DNA of 64,000 nt from assembly GCA_027079305.1 (NCBI GenBank), contig JALWVU010000073.1, positions 1 through 64,000 of the forward strand. Direction: 5' to 3'. Positions 24,768 to 35,700 of this stretch are shown here, in pieces. Both the position numbers and the translations under genes were made by a program. Position 1 is the first letter of the stretch. Every line of letters starts with the position of its first letter. The stretch comes from Aquificaceae bacterium (lineage in GTDB: Bacteria; Aquificota; Aquificia; Aquificales; Aquificaceae). The notes below the pieces were generated by a model that was not told where the DNA came from, ran no database searches, and saw only the letters and a program-made list of their open reading frames with translations.

Positions 24768-24783
24768 TGGCACGACAATTGCA
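24768..24783 (+). promoter_or_regulatory. Sigma-54 (RpoN) promoter of glnB-glnA-amtB
   Basis: TGGCACGACAATTGCA matches the -24/-12 consensus TGGCACG-N4-TTGCA at every defined base, with GG at 24769-24770 and GC at 24781-24782, 12 nt apart. Transcription would start near 24794, giving a leader of about 14 nt that still contains the AGGAGG (24795-24800) of glnB. This makes the operon dependent on an enhancer-binding activator and responsive to nitrogen. Confidence 0.9.
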
Positions 24784-24792
24784 AAAATATAA

Positions 24793-25146
<354 letters not shown>

Positions 25147-25167
25147 AAATTTAAAGGAGGTGCAGGC

Positions 25168-26577
25168 ATGCCTAAGTATACGCCCCAAGAGGTTCTTAGC
25201 CTGATCGAGCAGGAAGGGGTTCAGTATGTGGATCTGAGGTTTTCAGACCCCTTCGGTCAGTGGCAACACCTTACCATCCCCGCCTACGAGATTTCCGAGG
25301 ACACCTTCGAGAACGGAAGGGGTTTTGACGGATCCTCCATAAGGGGATGGCAGTCTATAAACGAGTCCGACATGCTCGCCAAGCCCGATCCCAACACCGC
25401 CTTCATAGATCCCTTTATAGAGCACAAGACACTCGTGATGATATGCGATATATATGATCCCGTTACAGGTGAGAGATACGGAAGGGACACAAGATACATA
25501 GCCCAGAAGGCGGAGCAATACTTAAAGCAGACCGGTATAGGCGATACCGCCTACTTCGGACCCGAGGCGGAGTTCTTTATACTCGATTCGGTAGAGTTCG
25601 GAACCGCAGCTAACTACTCCTTCTGGAGAGTAGACTCGGAAGAGGGCTGGTGGAACAGGGAGATAACCTCTACCGGATACAAGATACCCCACAAGAGAGG
25701 ATACTTCCCCGCACCGCCTCTCGACAAGATGATGGACATAAGGAACGAGATGGTATCCATACTTTCCGAACTCGGCATAACCGTTGAGCTCCACCACCAC
25801 GAGGTCGCCACCGCGGGACAGGCGGAGATAGACATAAGGTTCGACTCCCTCGTAAACCAGGCGGACAAACTCTTCCTCTACAAGTACGTGGTAAGGAACG
25901 TGGCCGCCAAACACGGCAAGTTCGCCACCTTTATGGCCAAGGTTCTTCCCAACGACAACGGTTCTGGAATGCACACCCACTTCTCCATATGGAAGGGAGA
26001 TGAGCCTCTCTTCGCAGGTTCCGGATACGCAGGACTCTCCGAGACAGCCCTTTATGCCATCGGCGGTATCCTAAAGCACGCAAGGGCGCTGGTAGCCCTC
26101 ACCAACCCCACCATAAACTCCTACCACAGGCTTGTTCCCGGATTCGAAGCACCCGTAAGGCTCGCCTACTCCGCAAGGAACAGATCCGCCGCCATAAGGA
26201 TACCCATGTATTCCCAGTCTCCTAAAGCCAAGAGGATAGAGGTAAGGTTCCCGGATGCCACCTCCAACCCCTACCTCGCCTTCAGCGCCATACTGATGGC
26301 TGCTATAGATGGAATAGAGAACAAGATCGATCCCGGCGAGCCCTTCGACAAGGACATCTACTCCCTACCTCCCGAAGAGCTGGAAGGAATACCCCAGCTC
26401 CCCGGATCCCTCGAGGAGGCCATAAACGAGCTGGAGAAGGACTACGAGTTCCTCCTCAAGGGCGGAGTCTTCACCGAGGAGTTCCTCCAGCTCTGGATCG
26501 AGACCAAGAGGGAGGAGATAGACCAGCTCAGGTTCACTCCTCATCCTCTCGAGTTCGAGCTCTACTTCGATATCTAA
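25168..26577 (+). CDS. glnA: Glutamine synthetase type I
   Basis: ATP-dependent ammonia assimilation: glutamate plus ammonia to glutamine. The 469-residue GS-I beta type shows the N-terminal beta-grasp [17 protein letters not shown], the latch [10 protein letters not shown], catalytic [21 protein letters not shown], the ATP-binding [20 protein letters not shown] and the adenylylation loop [11 protein letters not shown] with Tyr398 conserved, so control by adenylylation is possible. An AAAGGAGG ribosome-binding site lies upstream. The gene is second in the sigma-54-driven operon, 21 nt after glnB. Confidence 0.98.
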   Translation: MPKYTPQEVLSLIEQEGVQYVDLRFSDPFGQWQHLTIPAYEISEDTFENGRGFDGSSIRGWQSINESDMLAKPDPNTAFIDPFIEHKTLVMICDIYDPVTGERYGRDTRYIAQKAEQYLKQTGIGDTAYFGPEAEFFILDSVEFGTAANYSFWRVDSEEGWWNREITSTGYKIPHKRGYFPAPPLDKMMDIRNEMVSILSELGITVELHHHEVATAGQAEIDIRFDSLVNQADKLFLYKYVVRNVAAKHGKFATFMAKVLPNDNGSGMHTHFSIWKGDEPLFAGSGYAGLSETALYAIGGILKHARALVALTNPTINSYHRLVPGFEAPVRLAYSARNRSAAIRIPMYSQSPKAKRIEVRFPDATSNPYLAFSAILMAAIDGIENKIDPGEPFDKDIYSLPPEELEGIPQLPGSLEEAINELEKDYEFLLKGGVFTEEFLQLWIETKREEIDQLRFTPHPLEFELYFDI

Positions 26578-26587
26578 GCTTTAAAGA

Positions 26588-26607
26588 ACCCCGCCTTCGG
26601 GCGGGGT
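26588..26607 (+). terminator. GC-rich hairpin between glnA and amtB
   Basis: A perfect 8-bp stem (ACCCCGCC/GGCGGGGT) closes a TTCG tetraloop, 10 nt after the glnA stop. Only a weak T-rich tract (TCATTTC) follows. It probably attenuates or protects the glnBA transcript, so that amtB is expressed at a different level, rather than acting as a full terminator. Confidence 0.6.
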
Positions 26608-26632
26608 CATTTCAACACAGGAGGGAAAAGAG

Positions 26633-27910
26633 ATGAGGCGCGCATTTTCCTGGACGATATTGCCCCTGCTGGTGGGCTTTATCCCTGCCTTTGCGGGAGA
26701 GGCAAAGCTTGACACCGGGAACACCGCCTGGATGCTCACAGCCTCCGCTCTGGTTGTGTTCATGACCATACCCGGCCTTGCTCTCTTTTACGGAGGACTC
26801 GACAAGAGGAAGAACATCCTGAATACCATAGCTATGTCCTTCGTTGCCTTCGCAATAGTTACGCTAACCTGGCTTATAGTGGGATACTCGGTAGCTTACG
26901 GGGATGACATAGCCCAGTTCATGGGCAATCCTACCCAGTATCTCTTCGGTAAGGGAATTACGGGGATAAACGCTGACACTGGATACCCCGCCCTTCTGGA
27001 TCTCATGTTCCAGCTCACCTTTGCCACCATAACCACCGCTCTCGTGAGCGGCTCACTCGTTGGCAGGATGAAGTTCTCCGCCTGGATAATCTTCTGTATC
27101 CTCTGGAGCGTGATCGTATACGCTCCCATAGCCCACTGGGTCTGGGGTGGAGGTTTCCTGAGCAATCACGGCGCCCTTGACTTCGCCGGTGGAACGGTCG
27201 TTCACATAAACGCCGGTATCGCGGGACTCGTTGCTGCTCTTATACTCGGTAAGAGGAAGGAACCCCAGCTCATACCCAACAACGTTCCTCTCGTAGCCCT
27301 CGGTGCGGGAATCCTCTGGTTCGGATGGTTCGGATTTAACGCAGGTTCCGCCCTCGCTGCGGACACCATAGCTGTATACGCCATGACTAACACGACTGTG
27401 GCAACCTCTTCCGCTCTACTCGCCTGGATGTTCGTCGAGTGGCTCCACGCAGGCAAGCCCACCGTTGTGGGAATATCCTCCGGTATAATAGCCGGTCTTG
27501 TTGCTATAACTCCCGCAGCAGGTTTCGTAAACCCCGTAGGAGCGATCTTCGTCGGAGCCATAGGGGCTGTGTTCGCCTACTTTGCGGTGGCTAAAGTCAA
27601 GCCCGCCCTCGGATACGACGATGCCCTTGACGTGTTCGGAATACACGGTGTTGCGGGAATAGTGGGAGCTATACTTACCGGTGTCTTTGCGGATCCCGCG
27701 GTGAACGAGAGCGCAGGACTCCTCTACGGCAACCCCGCGCAGGTTCTCGTGCAGATAGAGGGTGTTATAGCTACCCTCGTATACTCGGGAGTTCTGACCG
27801 CGATAATAGTGTTCATCGCCAAAGCCCTGACCGGTCTAAGGGTTAAGGAGGATGAGGAGATAGAAGGTCTCGACAGCTCCCAGCACGGGGAGAGCGCCTA
27901 CAACTTATAA
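26633..27910 (+). CDS. amtB: Ammonium transporter
   Basis: This Amt/MEP/Rh channel of 425 residues has a signal-like first segment (LPLLVGFIPAFAG) and eleven hydrophobic helices. Landmark stretches are NTAWMLTASALVVFMTIPGLALFYGG, the region FAGGTVVHINAGIAGLVAALILGKR with the first pore histidine, and DALDVFGIHGVAGIVGAILTGVFA with the second. The C-terminal tail (LRVKEDEEIEGLDSSQHGESAY) is the type regulated by PII docking, matching its operon partner glnB. An AGGAGG lies just upstream. Confidence 0.97.
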   Translation: MRRAFSWTILPLLVGFIPAFAGEAKLDTGNTAWMLTASALVVFMTIPGLALFYGGLDKRKNILNTIAMSFVAFAIVTLTWLIVGYSVAYGDDIAQFMGNPTQYLFGKGITGINADTGYPALLDLMFQLTFATITTALVSGSLVGRMKFSAWIIFCILWSVIVYAPIAHWVWGGGFLSNHGALDFAGGTVVHINAGIAGLVAALILGKRKEPQLIPNNVPLVALGAGILWFGWFGFNAGSALAADTIAVYAMTNTTVATSSALLAWMFVEWLHAGKPTVVGISSGIIAGLVAITPAAGFVNPVGAIFVGAIGAVFAYFAVAKVKPALGYDDALDVFGIHGVAGIVGAILTGVFADPAVNESAGLLYGNPAQVLVQIEGVIATLVYSGVLTAIIVFIAKALTGLRVKEDEEIEGLDSSQHGESAYNL

Positions 27911-27916
27911 AAGGTC

Positions 27917-27952
27917 GGAGGCTCAGTCCTCCGCTCCGCTTTTCCTCTTTTT
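27917..27952 (+). terminator. Hairpin with T-rich tail after amtB
   Basis: GGAGG (27917-27921) and CCTCC (27928-27932) form a 5-bp stem with a 6-nt loop, followed within 10 nt by TTTTCCTCTTTTT. It is a modest rho-independent terminator; partial read-through into the porin gene 33 nt downstream is likely. Confidence 0.5.
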
Positions 27953-27984
27953 AATTCTTAAAAACTTAAGAGGAGGTGAAGATT

Positions 27985-29004
27985 ATGAAGAAGAAGCTCT
28001 TGCTGACAGCGGTTTTCGCCCTTGCGGGAAGCTCTTTCGCTCAGGAGAAGGAGCTAACTTTAAAGATCTCCCAGCCCCTTGAGCTTTACGGGGGTGTGAG
28101 TGCAGGTTACTTCTACACCACCAACGAAGGGAACGACAGCGCCCAGGATGCCTTCCAGGTGACCAACGCCATCGTAGGTCTGAAAGGTGAGGTGGGTGAA
28201 ACCATAAAAATGGGCTTTGACCTTGCGGTGGGTCAGAGCTTTTTGGGAACTGTAGACTCACCCTTGAACGGCTCACAGGGACAGACGGATAACTTCGGTA
28301 TAGTATGGGGATACGTAACCCTCAAGCCCATCGATAAGCTCAGCCTCGATGCGGGATTACTTACAACCAACATAGGATATGAGATAGCGGACACCTACTC
28401 CAACCCCAACGTAACCTTCGGAGCTGTCTGGGGAGCACAGCCCTTCATCTATCCTGGTGCAAGGGCAAGCTTCGATCTCACCGATGCCATCAGTCTGTAT
28501 GCGGAATACAACAAGGAATATGGCGGTGATAACTTTGCGGTTGGGTCCCTCGGCGAGATAGCGGGAATATCTTACGGATTGACCTACTTTGACTACAACG
28601 ATGTTACCGATCCGAATATGGTAAACAAGAACCTCGTTGATATAGTTCTCGGATACTCCATAGGTGGCATAGACGTCGGGCTTAACGCGGACTACCAGTG
28701 GCTCGATGACTCTTCAAAAGCTCCCGGTCAGGACGACAGCGGTTACGGAGTGGCGGTTTACTTTACTCCTAACATGGGAAATGTCTCCCTTCCCATCAGG
28801 CTCGAATACTTCGATAGCGGGAACAGCGGTATATACATAGACGAGAAAGGATACACGCTTACTGTGACACCCACCTTCAAGCCCAGCGATAATACCTTCA
28901 TAAGGGGAGAGGTCGTTTACGTATCCGCGGACAATAAGATATTCAAAAACGGCCAAAAGAAGGATAAGACCACTCTCTCGGTGGAACTCGGCTTTACTTT
29001 CTGA
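27985..29004 (+). CDS. Outer-membrane beta-barrel porin (BBP2/OmpL-like)
   Basis: A signal peptide ([19 protein letters not shown]) precedes about 320 residues of alternating-hydrophobicity strands rich in Gly, Tyr and Asp, such as [29 protein letters not shown] and [21 protein letters not shown], and a C-terminal phenylalanine strand ([10 protein letters not shown]) typical of outer-membrane barrels. It resembles the putative beta-barrel porin-2 group. ATG 27985 is preferred over GTG 27976 because AGGAGG at 27971-27976 then has ideal spacing. Its place after amtB suggests a role in uptake of a nitrogen source, which is inference only. Confidence 0.78.
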   Translation: MKKKLLLTAVFALAGSSFAQEKELTLKISQPLELYGGVSAGYFYTTNEGNDSAQDAFQVTNAIVGLKGEVGETIKMGFDLAVGQSFLGTVDSPLNGSQGQTDNFGIVWGYVTLKPIDKLSLDAGLLTTNIGYEIADTYSNPNVTFGAVWGAQPFIYPGARASFDLTDAISLYAEYNKEYGGDNFAVGSLGEIAGISYGLTYFDYNDVTDPNMVNKNLVDIVLGYSIGGIDVGLNADYQWLDDSSKAPGQDDSGYGVAVYFTPNMGNVSLPIRLEYFDSGNSGIYIDEKGYTLTVTPTFKPSDNTFIRGEVVYVSADNKIFKNGQKKDKTTLSVELGFTF

Positions 29005-29027
29005 GCCCTGCACCCGTTTGCGCCCTT

Positions 29028-29050
29028 GCCCCCCTGCGGGGGCCTTTTTT
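29028..29050 (+). terminator. Rho-independent terminator of the glnB-glnA-amtB-porin operon
   Basis: The 6-bp stem GCCCCC/GGGGGC with loop CTGC is followed directly by CTTTTTT, 23 nt after the porin stop. It is the clearest terminator in the window. Confidence 0.85.
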
Positions 29051-29060
29051 ATATGTGAGC

Positions 29061-29066
29061 TAATAT
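29061..29066 (+). promoter_or_regulatory. -10 box of the HAD phosphatase gene (leaderless)
   Basis: TAATAT ends 6 nt before the ATG at 29073, just after the preceding terminator; no Shine-Dalgarno sequence lies between. Confidence 0.42.
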
Positions 29067-29072
29067 TAAAGC

Positions 29073-29825
29073 ATGAGAGGGATCAGGGGGCTACTCTTAG
29101 ATCTGGACGGCGTCCTGTATGTGGGGGAAAAGCCTATTCCCGGGGCTGTGGAAGCTCTTACAAAGCTCAGGAGCAGATTCCAGATCAGATTCATAACCAA
29201 TACCACCAGGAAACCCAAGAGAAAGGTTGTGGAAAAACTCAGGTCCATGGGATTTGAAGTTTACGAGGAGGAGGTCTTTACAGCCCTAGGTGCGACCGCG
29301 GAGTTTCTGAGAAGAAAGAAAGCCAGAGGATACTTTCTACTTACCGATGAAGCCATGGAAGAGGTAAGAGATCTTGCAGGAGAGCCTCCCGACTACGTTG
29401 TGGTGGGAGACGCCTATAAGAACTTTACCTACGATAGATTGAATAAGGCCTTCAGGTATCTTATGGAAGGAGCGGACCTTATCACGGCGGCCAAGAACAG
29501 GTATTTCAAGGACGGGGACGGAAAACTCTCCCTCGATGCGGGGCCTTTTGTGAAGGCTCTTGAATTTGCATCGGGCAAGAGGGCTAAGGTCCTCGGAAAG
29601 CCGAGCAGGGAGTTCTTTCTGTCCGCGGTCAGGAGCATGGACTTGCTTCCGGAGGAGTGTGCGGTAGTGGGAGACGATATCGAGGCTGACGTTCTGGGAG
29701 GTATGAAGGCAGGGCTTTACGGAGTGCTGGTAAAAACCGGAAAGTTCAGAAAGGAGGATCTTAAGAAGGGAAAACCTGATCTTGTGATCGAAAGTGTGGC
29801 GGTCCTTCCCGATGTCCTCAGTTAG
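29073..29825 (+). CDS. HAD-superfamily phosphatase (NagD/HDHD2-like)
   Basis: This is a 250-residue type IIA HAD hydrolase. Motif I is [19 protein letters not shown] (nucleophile and acid/base Asp), motif [11 protein letters not shown], motif III with [11 protein letters not shown] and motif [30 protein letters not shown]. The C2-cap sequence between residues about 80 and 180 fits the NagD/LHPP/HDHD2 branch. The substrate is unknown, probably a small phosphomonoester. It stands alone with its own promoter and overlaps the end of rpmA on the other strand by 8 nt. Confidence 0.86.
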   Translation: MRGIRGLLLDLDGVLYVGEKPIPGAVEALTKLRSRFQIRFITNTTRKPKRKVVEKLRSMGFEVYEEEVFTALGATAEFLRRKKARGYFLLTDEAMEEVRDLAGEPPDYVVVGDAYKNFTYDRLNKAFRYLMEGADLITAAKNRYFKDGDGKLSLDAGPFVKALEFASGKRAKVLGKPSREFFLSAVRSMDLLPEECAVVGDDIEADVLGGMKAGLYGVLVKTGKFRKEDLKKGKPDLVIESVAVLPDVLS

Positions 29826-30108
29826 CCTTCCCGTTTCCGTTGAGGGCTTCCCACTCTTCAGGGGTGAGAACGCTGACCATCTTCTTCTTCCTTCTGTTTT
29901 CGAAGTGAACGTATCCGTCCACGAGGGCAAATAGGGTGAAGTCAGATCCCATCCCTACATTCTTGCCCGGGTAGATCTTCGTTCCCCTCTGCCTGACGAG
30001 TATGTTGCCCGCCTTTACGAACTGGCCACCGTATCTCTTAACCCCTAATCTTTTAGAATGACTATCCCTTCCGTTCCTCGTAGAACCACCGCTCGCCTTC
30101 GAAGCCAT
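29818..30108 (-). CDS. rpmA: 50S ribosomal protein L27
   Basis: 96 residues with the L27 signature [24 protein letters not shown] near the N-terminus and [21 protein letters not shown]. The N-terminus reaches the peptidyl-transferase centre in the ribosome. The protein begins [12 protein letters not shown] with no sign of the cleavable extension seen in Firmicutes. It lies 2 nt after rplU, the usual L21-L27 pairing. Confidence 0.97.
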   Translation of the reverse strand: MASKASGGSTRNGRDSHSKRLGVKRYGGQFVKAGNILVRQRGTKIYPGKNVGMGSDFTLFALVDGYVHFENRRKKKMVSVLTPEEWEALNGNGKAN

Positions 30109-30110
30109 CC

Positions 30111-30410
30111 TTAAACCTCCTTTATCTCTTTAATTAATACCTCTGTGTAGGGCTGTCTATGCCCCTTCCACCTCTTGTAGTTTTTCTTGGGTCTGTACTT
30201 GAATACCGTTACCTTCTTACCCCTTCCGTGGGACAGGACTTCCGCGATCACCTTTCCTTTGTAGAACTCTAAGTTCCCGTCGTCCTTCCTGACCATTATG
30301 GGTTCGAACTCCACCGTCGATCCTTCCTCCGCCTGGATCTTCTCTATCCTCAGCTTGGTTCCCGGCTCCACCCTATACTGCTTTCCTCCTGTCTTTATGA
30401 CCGCATACAT
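30111..30410 (-). CDS. rplU: 50S ribosomal protein L21
   Basis: 99 residues beginning [25 protein letters not shown], the L21 signature, and closing with the [24 protein letters not shown] tail. The frame is open further upstream, but the ATG at 30410 has AGGAGG at 6-nt spacing and gives the standard N-terminus; the ATG at 30416 abuts the SD sequence. Confidence 0.97.
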   Translation of the reverse strand: MYAVIKTGGKQYRVEPGTKLRIEKIQAEEGSTVEFEPIMVRKDDGNLEFYKGKVIAEVLSHGRGKKVTVFKYRPKKNYKRWKGHRQPYTEVLIKEIKEV

Positions 30411-30440
30411 GACCATCCTCCTGAAAGGTTTGGACCTAAT

Positions 30441-30446
30441 ATTATA
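30441..30446 (-). promoter_or_regulatory. -10 box of the rplU-rpmA operon
   Basis: On the minus strand this reads TATAAT, preceded by GG and lying about 31 nt before the rplU ATG, a normal leader with an SD site. The -35 region would fall within the end of the TolC-like gene and is poorly conserved. Confidence 0.5.
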
Positions 30447-30450
30447 CCAA

Positions 30451-31683
30451 TTAAAGGCCAAGAATCCTCTTTATATCCGCCACGAGGGCGTTGTAGTTGT
30501 ATATGGATTGAAGGTAGAGAAGCTTTGCATTCTCGTAATTTCTCCTCGCCTCCAGAAGCTCTACCTGAGATCCGACACCCTCTCTATACCTCTCGGTCGC
30601 ATTTCTCAGAGACTCCTCCGAGGCAAGTAGTGCATCCTCCCTCGCAAGCAGTTCCTCTTCGAGAGCCCTGAGCTGAGAGAGCAGGGAGTCGAGCTGGTTC
30701 AGGAGTTCCTTCTCCTTGAACTTTATCTCCTCACTGATCTTGAGCTCTTCGAGCTTCTCCTGCATCACCCTGGCACCGCGCTTCTGACCTTCGAAGAGGG
30801 TAAAGTCCAGGTTGAGACCAAAGCTGTATCCGCTTCTGGTATCCTCCACAAGCCTACCACCCCTGAAGTCCATCACGTTCTCCACATTGTAGTTGGCAAA
30901 GAAGGAAAGCTTCGGGTAGTAGTCCGCCCTTTTCAGGTTCACACTCTCCCTCCTGACCAATAAGGTCCTCTTCAGCACCAGAAGGGAGGTATTTCTTTCC
31001 AGAAGGAGCTTCTTCGGATTTTCCACACGGAAGGATACTTTCCTCAAATCTCCCTCAAGCTCTACATCCTCCGTGATCCCAAGCAGATTCTTGAAGGAGT
31101 TTAGGGAGGTTCTGTAATCGCTCTCAGCCTTAATCAGGTCCGCCCTTGCCTGACGGAGCTGGGCTCTGGCCCTGAGAAACTCATACTTTGGAACTATACC
31201 TTCTCTATACTTTTCCTCCACCAGTCTAAAGAAGTTTTCCCAGTATCTAAGGGATCTTTCCTTCTCCTTTAAAACTTCCCTCTTGAGCAGGACAGCCCAG
31301 AAGAGCTTTTCCACCTCCGCTTTCAGGCTAATCCTCATATCCTTCAATACCGCCTCTTGGAGTTCCCTGCTCCTCTTGGCGAGCCTTATGGCGTCCCAAA
31401 CGCTTTTATCAAAGATAGATTGTGTAAGTGTGAGCCTAAGGAGATACTTGTTCTCCGGAACGAAAGAGGATATGTAGTTGGGATCCCACTTTGTATATCG
31501 GGCGGAGAAGGTAATAGCGGGCAGAACGCTACCTCTGATCTCTTTGATTCGCTCTTCCACCTTCCTCAGGTCTATCTCTGTCTTTACGCTGTTTATGTTC
31601 CTCTTCAGGGCCAGCTCTATCGCCTCCTCGAGAGTAAGGGAGTAAGAGAAGGTGAAAAGGAGAAGGATTAGAAGGAACCTCAT
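30451..31683 (-). CDS. TolC-like outer-membrane efflux protein
   Basis: 410 residues with a signal peptide (MRFLLILLLFTFSYS) and two OEP repeats of long coiled-coil helices, each opening with the family pattern (LTLEEAIELALKRNINS near residue 17; later VNLKRADYYPKLSFFANYNVE). The heptad-rich segments around 110-190 and 320-390 fit the periplasmic alpha-barrel. It forms the outer-membrane exit duct for the pump whose adaptor gene overlaps its start by 4 nt. Confidence 0.88.
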   Translation of the reverse strand: MRFLLILLLFTFSYSLTLEEAIELALKRNINSVKTEIDLRKVEERIKEIRGSVLPAITFSARYTKWDPNYISSFVPENKYLLRLTLTQSIFDKSVWDAIRLAKRSRELQEAVLKDMRISLKAEVEKLFWAVLLKREVLKEKERSLRYWENFFRLVEEKYREGIVPKYEFLRARAQLRQARADLIKAESDYRTSLNSFKNLLGITEDVELEGDLRKVSFRVENPKKLLLERNTSLLVLKRTLLVRRESVNLKRADYYPKLSFFANYNVENVMDFRGGRLVEDTRSGYSFGLNLDFTLFEGQKRGARVMQEKLEELKISEEIKFKEKELLNQLDSLLSQLRALEEELLAREDALLASEESLRNATERYREGVGSQVELLEARRNYENAKLLYLQSIYNYNALVADIKRILGL

Positions 31684-32732
31684 CTCTCCTTCACCCTAAG
31701 GCCTTCCTTCAGGAACATGAGGTTTTCAACGACTACCTTGTCTCCCCTCTTCAGATCCCCGAGCACTATGAGAGTGCCTTCCTCATGGCCCACAACCCTA
31801 ACCGGGACACGGACCGCCCGTGAGTCCTTCACGATCCAGAGAAAACTCTGTCCCTTAAAGAGCTGAACCGCCTGCTCCGGGATGATAAAAGCCTTTACCT
31901 TCCTGTAGCCAAATCTCGCCCTACCATACATACCCGGTCGCAGTTCCCCGTCTGTATTCCTTACTTGAGCTTTTACCGTTATCATCCTGTTCTCGTCTAC
32001 TGAGGGGGAAACATAACCCACCCTGGACCTCAGCTTTTTCCCTTCAACTAAGATCTCTACAGGCGCTCCTTTTTTTATATAAGTAGCGAGCTCCTGGGGA
32101 ACTTTAAACACGAACCAGAGGGGATCTTCCCTTACCATCTCGTAGCATACGGTAGAAGGTCCCACGAGCTCTCCCACGCTGACGAGCCTCCTGACGACGT
32201 ATCCGTCAAAAGGTGCCCTGAGCCGGGTCCTATCCAGGTCTATTCTTCTCTTTCTGACCACCGCCTTCAAACTCTCTATCTTCGCCCGCAGGGTCTCGAG
32301 CTTAGTTTTTGCCTCCTCAAACTCCTCTTTGCTTATGAGCTCCTTTTCATATAAGCGCTTCCTTCTCTGATAGATCTGAAGCTGGTTCCGGTAGCTCTCT
32401 TCCGCTTCCTTCAGCTTCCACAGGGCTTCCCTGTATAAGGTTCTGTAATCTCTATCCTCTATCTTCAGAAGTGCTGTTCCCTTCCGAACAAAGCTCCCCT
32501 CCTCTATGAGGATCTCCTTTACCCTTCCGCTCACGAGTGGTCTTACCTGGACCTTTTCAATCGCCTCCAGGTAGCCGTTGGTCTCGTATCTGAGCGTGTA
32601 ATCTACAGGCTCTACCTGTATGGTCCTTACCTCTACGGTCCTCTCCTTTGGCGTCTCCGCCCGCCTATGATCGCTACCGCAGGAAAGGGCCAGAAAGAGG
32701 AAAAGGGCAAGGATCAATGACCGGCCAGTCAT
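31680..32732 (-). CDS. RND efflux periplasmic adaptor (membrane-fusion) lipoprotein
   Basis: 350 residues starting with a lipoprotein signal (LILALFLFLALSCGS). A biotinyl-lipoyl half-motif VQVRPLVSGRVKEILIEEGSFVRKGT, a coiled-coil hairpin (about 95-165: LKEAEESYRNQLQIYQRRKRL... AKIESLKAV), the second lipoyl half RLRAPFDGYVVRRLVSVGELV and the beta-barrel domain follow. The adaptor bridges the inner-membrane transporter and the TolC-like duct. The transporter is transcribed divergently from a 21-nt gap, and no TetR- or MarR-type regulator is adjacent. Confidence 0.92.
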   Translation of the reverse strand: MTGRSLILALFLFLALSCGSDHRRAETPKERTVEVRTIQVEPVDYTLRYETNGYLEAIEKVQVRPLVSGRVKEILIEEGSFVRKGTALLKIEDRDYRTLYREALWKLKEAEESYRNQLQIYQRRKRLYEKELISKEEFEEAKTKLETLRAKIESLKAVVRKRRIDLDRTRLRAPFDGYVVRRLVSVGELVGPSTVCYEMVREDPLWFVFKVPQELATYIKKGAPVEILVEGKKLRSRVGYVSPSVDENRMITVKAQVRNTDGELRPGMYGRARFGYRKVKAFIIPEQAVQLFKGQSFLWIVKDSRAVRVPVRVVGHEEGTLIVLGDLKRGDKVVVENLMFLKEGLRVKER

Positions 32733-32746
32733 ATCGCAATTATAAT
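32717..32746 (+). promoter_or_regulatory. Promoter of the RND transporter gene (leaderless)
   Basis: A -35-like ATGACC (32717-32722; 4 of 6 consensus) and perfect -10 TATAAT (32741-32746) are 18 nt apart. The -10 ends 7 nt before the ATG, so transcription starts at about the start codon. The -35 lies inside the first codons of the divergent adaptor gene. Confidence 0.6.
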
Positions 32747-32753
32747 ACCTCTC

Positions 32754-35700
32754 ATGTATAGGTTTTTCATAAACAGGCCCGTCACAACACTCATGCTAAT
32801 GCTCACCTTCGTTCTTTTGGGACTCTACGCCTACAGAAACATACCCGTTGACAGGTTCCCGGACGTGGATTTTCCCGTGGTAAGCATAACAACAGTCTAC
32901 GAGGGGGCAAACCCCTACGTGGTGGACACGGTTGTAACGAGGGAGATAGAAGAAGAGCTTGCCTCCATAAGCGGTGTGGACTCCATCGTAGCTAAGAGCT
33001 ACACGGGTGTGTCCCGCATAAGCGTGGTCTTCGATCTGGACAAGGACATAGACGTGGCCTCCCAAGAGGTCAGAGACGCGGTCCAGAGGGCCTACAGGAG
33101 GATGCCCGAGGGAGTGGACCCTCCTTCTGTGAGGAAGCTGAACACATCCATGGCCCCCATAATGGCGGTCCTAGTCCACGGTGACGTGGACTACGGTGTG
33201 ATCTCCTACTTTGCGGACAAGGTAGTAAAGAGGGAGTTCGAGAGGGTGAGGGGAGTGGCGGAGGTTCACCTGGGCGGTTTCAGGGACAGGGTCATGTGGA
33301 TAAGGATAGATCCGGAAAGGCTCTACTCAAGAGGACTCACGGTAATGGACGTTATAGAGGTCTTCAGAAAGAACAACGTGGAGACTCCCGCGGGAAGGAT
33401 ATACAGCAAAAACAGAGAGTACGTCCTCAGGATAATGGGTAAGTTCAGGAACGCGGAGGAGATAAACAACCTGATCATCAGAGACGGGATAAGACTCAGG
33501 GACGTGGGTCACGCGGAGTTCTCCTACGACGAGAAGAGGAACACCGTCCGCTTCAACCTTAAGTCCGCTGTCGCTCTGATAGTCTACAAGGAGAGCAAAA
33601 CTAACACGGTTCAGGTGGCTGAGGGGGTGATGAAAAAGATAGAGGAGCTTAGGAAGGTGGCCCCCGAAGGTGTAAACATAGACGTGAACTACGATGCGTC
33701 TGTCTTTATAAAGAGGAGCGTGGCGGACGCCACCCACGAGATAGTGATAGGAAGCCTACTGACAGCCCTTGTGGTATTTCTCTTCCTCGGGAGCTTCAGG
33801 TTCACCCTCATCCCCGTAGTTGCCATACCCATATCTGTTCTCGGAGCGGTCTTTGTCCTATACATAACTGGGAACTCCCTTAACACACTTTCACTTCTGG
33901 CCCTCGCTGTCGCTGTCGGGATAGTGATAGACGACGCGATAGTGGTCTTGGAGAGCATATACAGGCGAAACGAGGAGGGTTTGAAGGGCAAGGAAGCGGC
34001 GATCGTGGGAACAAGGATAGTGGTCTTTGCCCTCCTTTCTTCCACAGCCTCTCTGATAGTCATCTTCCTTCCCATACTTTTCCTGAAAGGTCCGATAGGT
34101 GTCTTCTTCGGTGTGTTCAGCTTCACGCTGATAACCGCTATAGCCATATCCTTCCTCGTTTCCGTGTCCTTCACACCGATGCTGTCCGCAAGGCTTGTGA
34201 GAGCTGGAGAGAGGAATCCCTTTATGAGAGCCTACGGTAAGTTCGAGGAGGTCTTCGATAAGGCCCTCAGATGGTCTTTAAACCACAAGTTCGTGGTCCT
34301 CATACTTTCATTCTCGACCGTTCTCGTCGGGGTTCAGCTCGCCAAGATCACAAAGAAGGAGTTCTTTCCGGTGGTGGACGAGGGGAGGTTCATAATAAGG
34401 TTCGAAACACCCTTGGGATCCTCTTTCGAGTTCACCAACAGGAAGGCACGGGAGATAGAGAGGGTCCTCGTAAGCAATCCCTACATTCTCCGATACGGGA
34501 TGGCGGTAGGAGAGGGGCTGATAAGCCCGACCGTAAACGGTGGTATGTTCTTCGTAACTCTTAAGGACAGAAGGGAGAGGCCCCACCAGAAGGTAGTTAT
34601 GAACATGATCAGGGACGAGCTGAGAAAGATAAAAGATGTCAGGGCCTCGGTTGAGGTTCCCTCAGTTGTGGGAGCGAGGGGAGGAAGACAGACGGACATT
34701 CAGTATGTTGTCCGGGGAGATTCCTTGGAGGAGCTCGCAAGAATAGCGGACTCCCTCGTCTCCTTTCTGAAAGAAAGGGGAGGTTATGAGGATATAGATA
34801 CGGACATAAGGATAAACCAGCCGGAGATAAGGATAAGGGTGGACAGGGACAGGCTTAGGGAGCTGGGGCTGAACGTGGAGGACGTGGGGAACACCCTGAC
34901 CGCCCTTTTCGGAAAGCTCTGGGTAGGAACCTACGAACTCGGCTCAGAGAGCTACAACGTTTACGTCAAAGCGGAGGAGAAGTTCCTGAGAACTTACGAG
35001 AACCTGAAGAAGGTCTTCCTCAGGGCCAAGAACGGAGAGCTCGTTCCGATAACCTCTGTGATCGATTACGAACTCAAGCCCGGCTACACGGTCATAAACA
35101 GGTTCAACAGACAGTACTCTTTCATACTCTTTGCAAACCTCAGAGACAAGTCCCTGGGTGAGGCGGTGGAGGAGATAGAGGGATTCTTAAAGAGAACCCT
35201 CCCGCCGGGATACACCTTCGAGCCTACGGGACACACAAAGGAGTTTCGGAGAGCCTTTGCGGGACTCTCCCTCGCGCTCCTTGTGGCGGTAGCGGGAGTT
35301 TACATGATCCTCGCTTCCCTCTTTGAAAGTTTCGTTCATCCCCTCACAGTTATGCTGACACTTCCCTTGGCCATCTCAGGTGTCTTCGGTCTCATATACC
35401 TGACCGGCGGAAGCCTGAACATTCCCTCTTACTTCGGAATAATACTTCTGATAGGTTTGGTAGCCAGAGATTCGGTCCTCTTCATAGAGAGGATAGTTCA
35501 GCTCCGCAAAGAGGGAGAAAGCGTAAGGGATGCCATAATGAAGGCGAGGAGAGAGAGGCTAAGACCTATACTGATGACAACCCTGACCATAATGTTCGCC
35601 CTTCTGCCGGTAGCCCTGGGACTTACGGAAGGATCCGAGCTCAGACAACCCCTGGCGGTTGCGGTGATAGGCGGTCTGACCACAGCCCTGCCCCTGAGTC

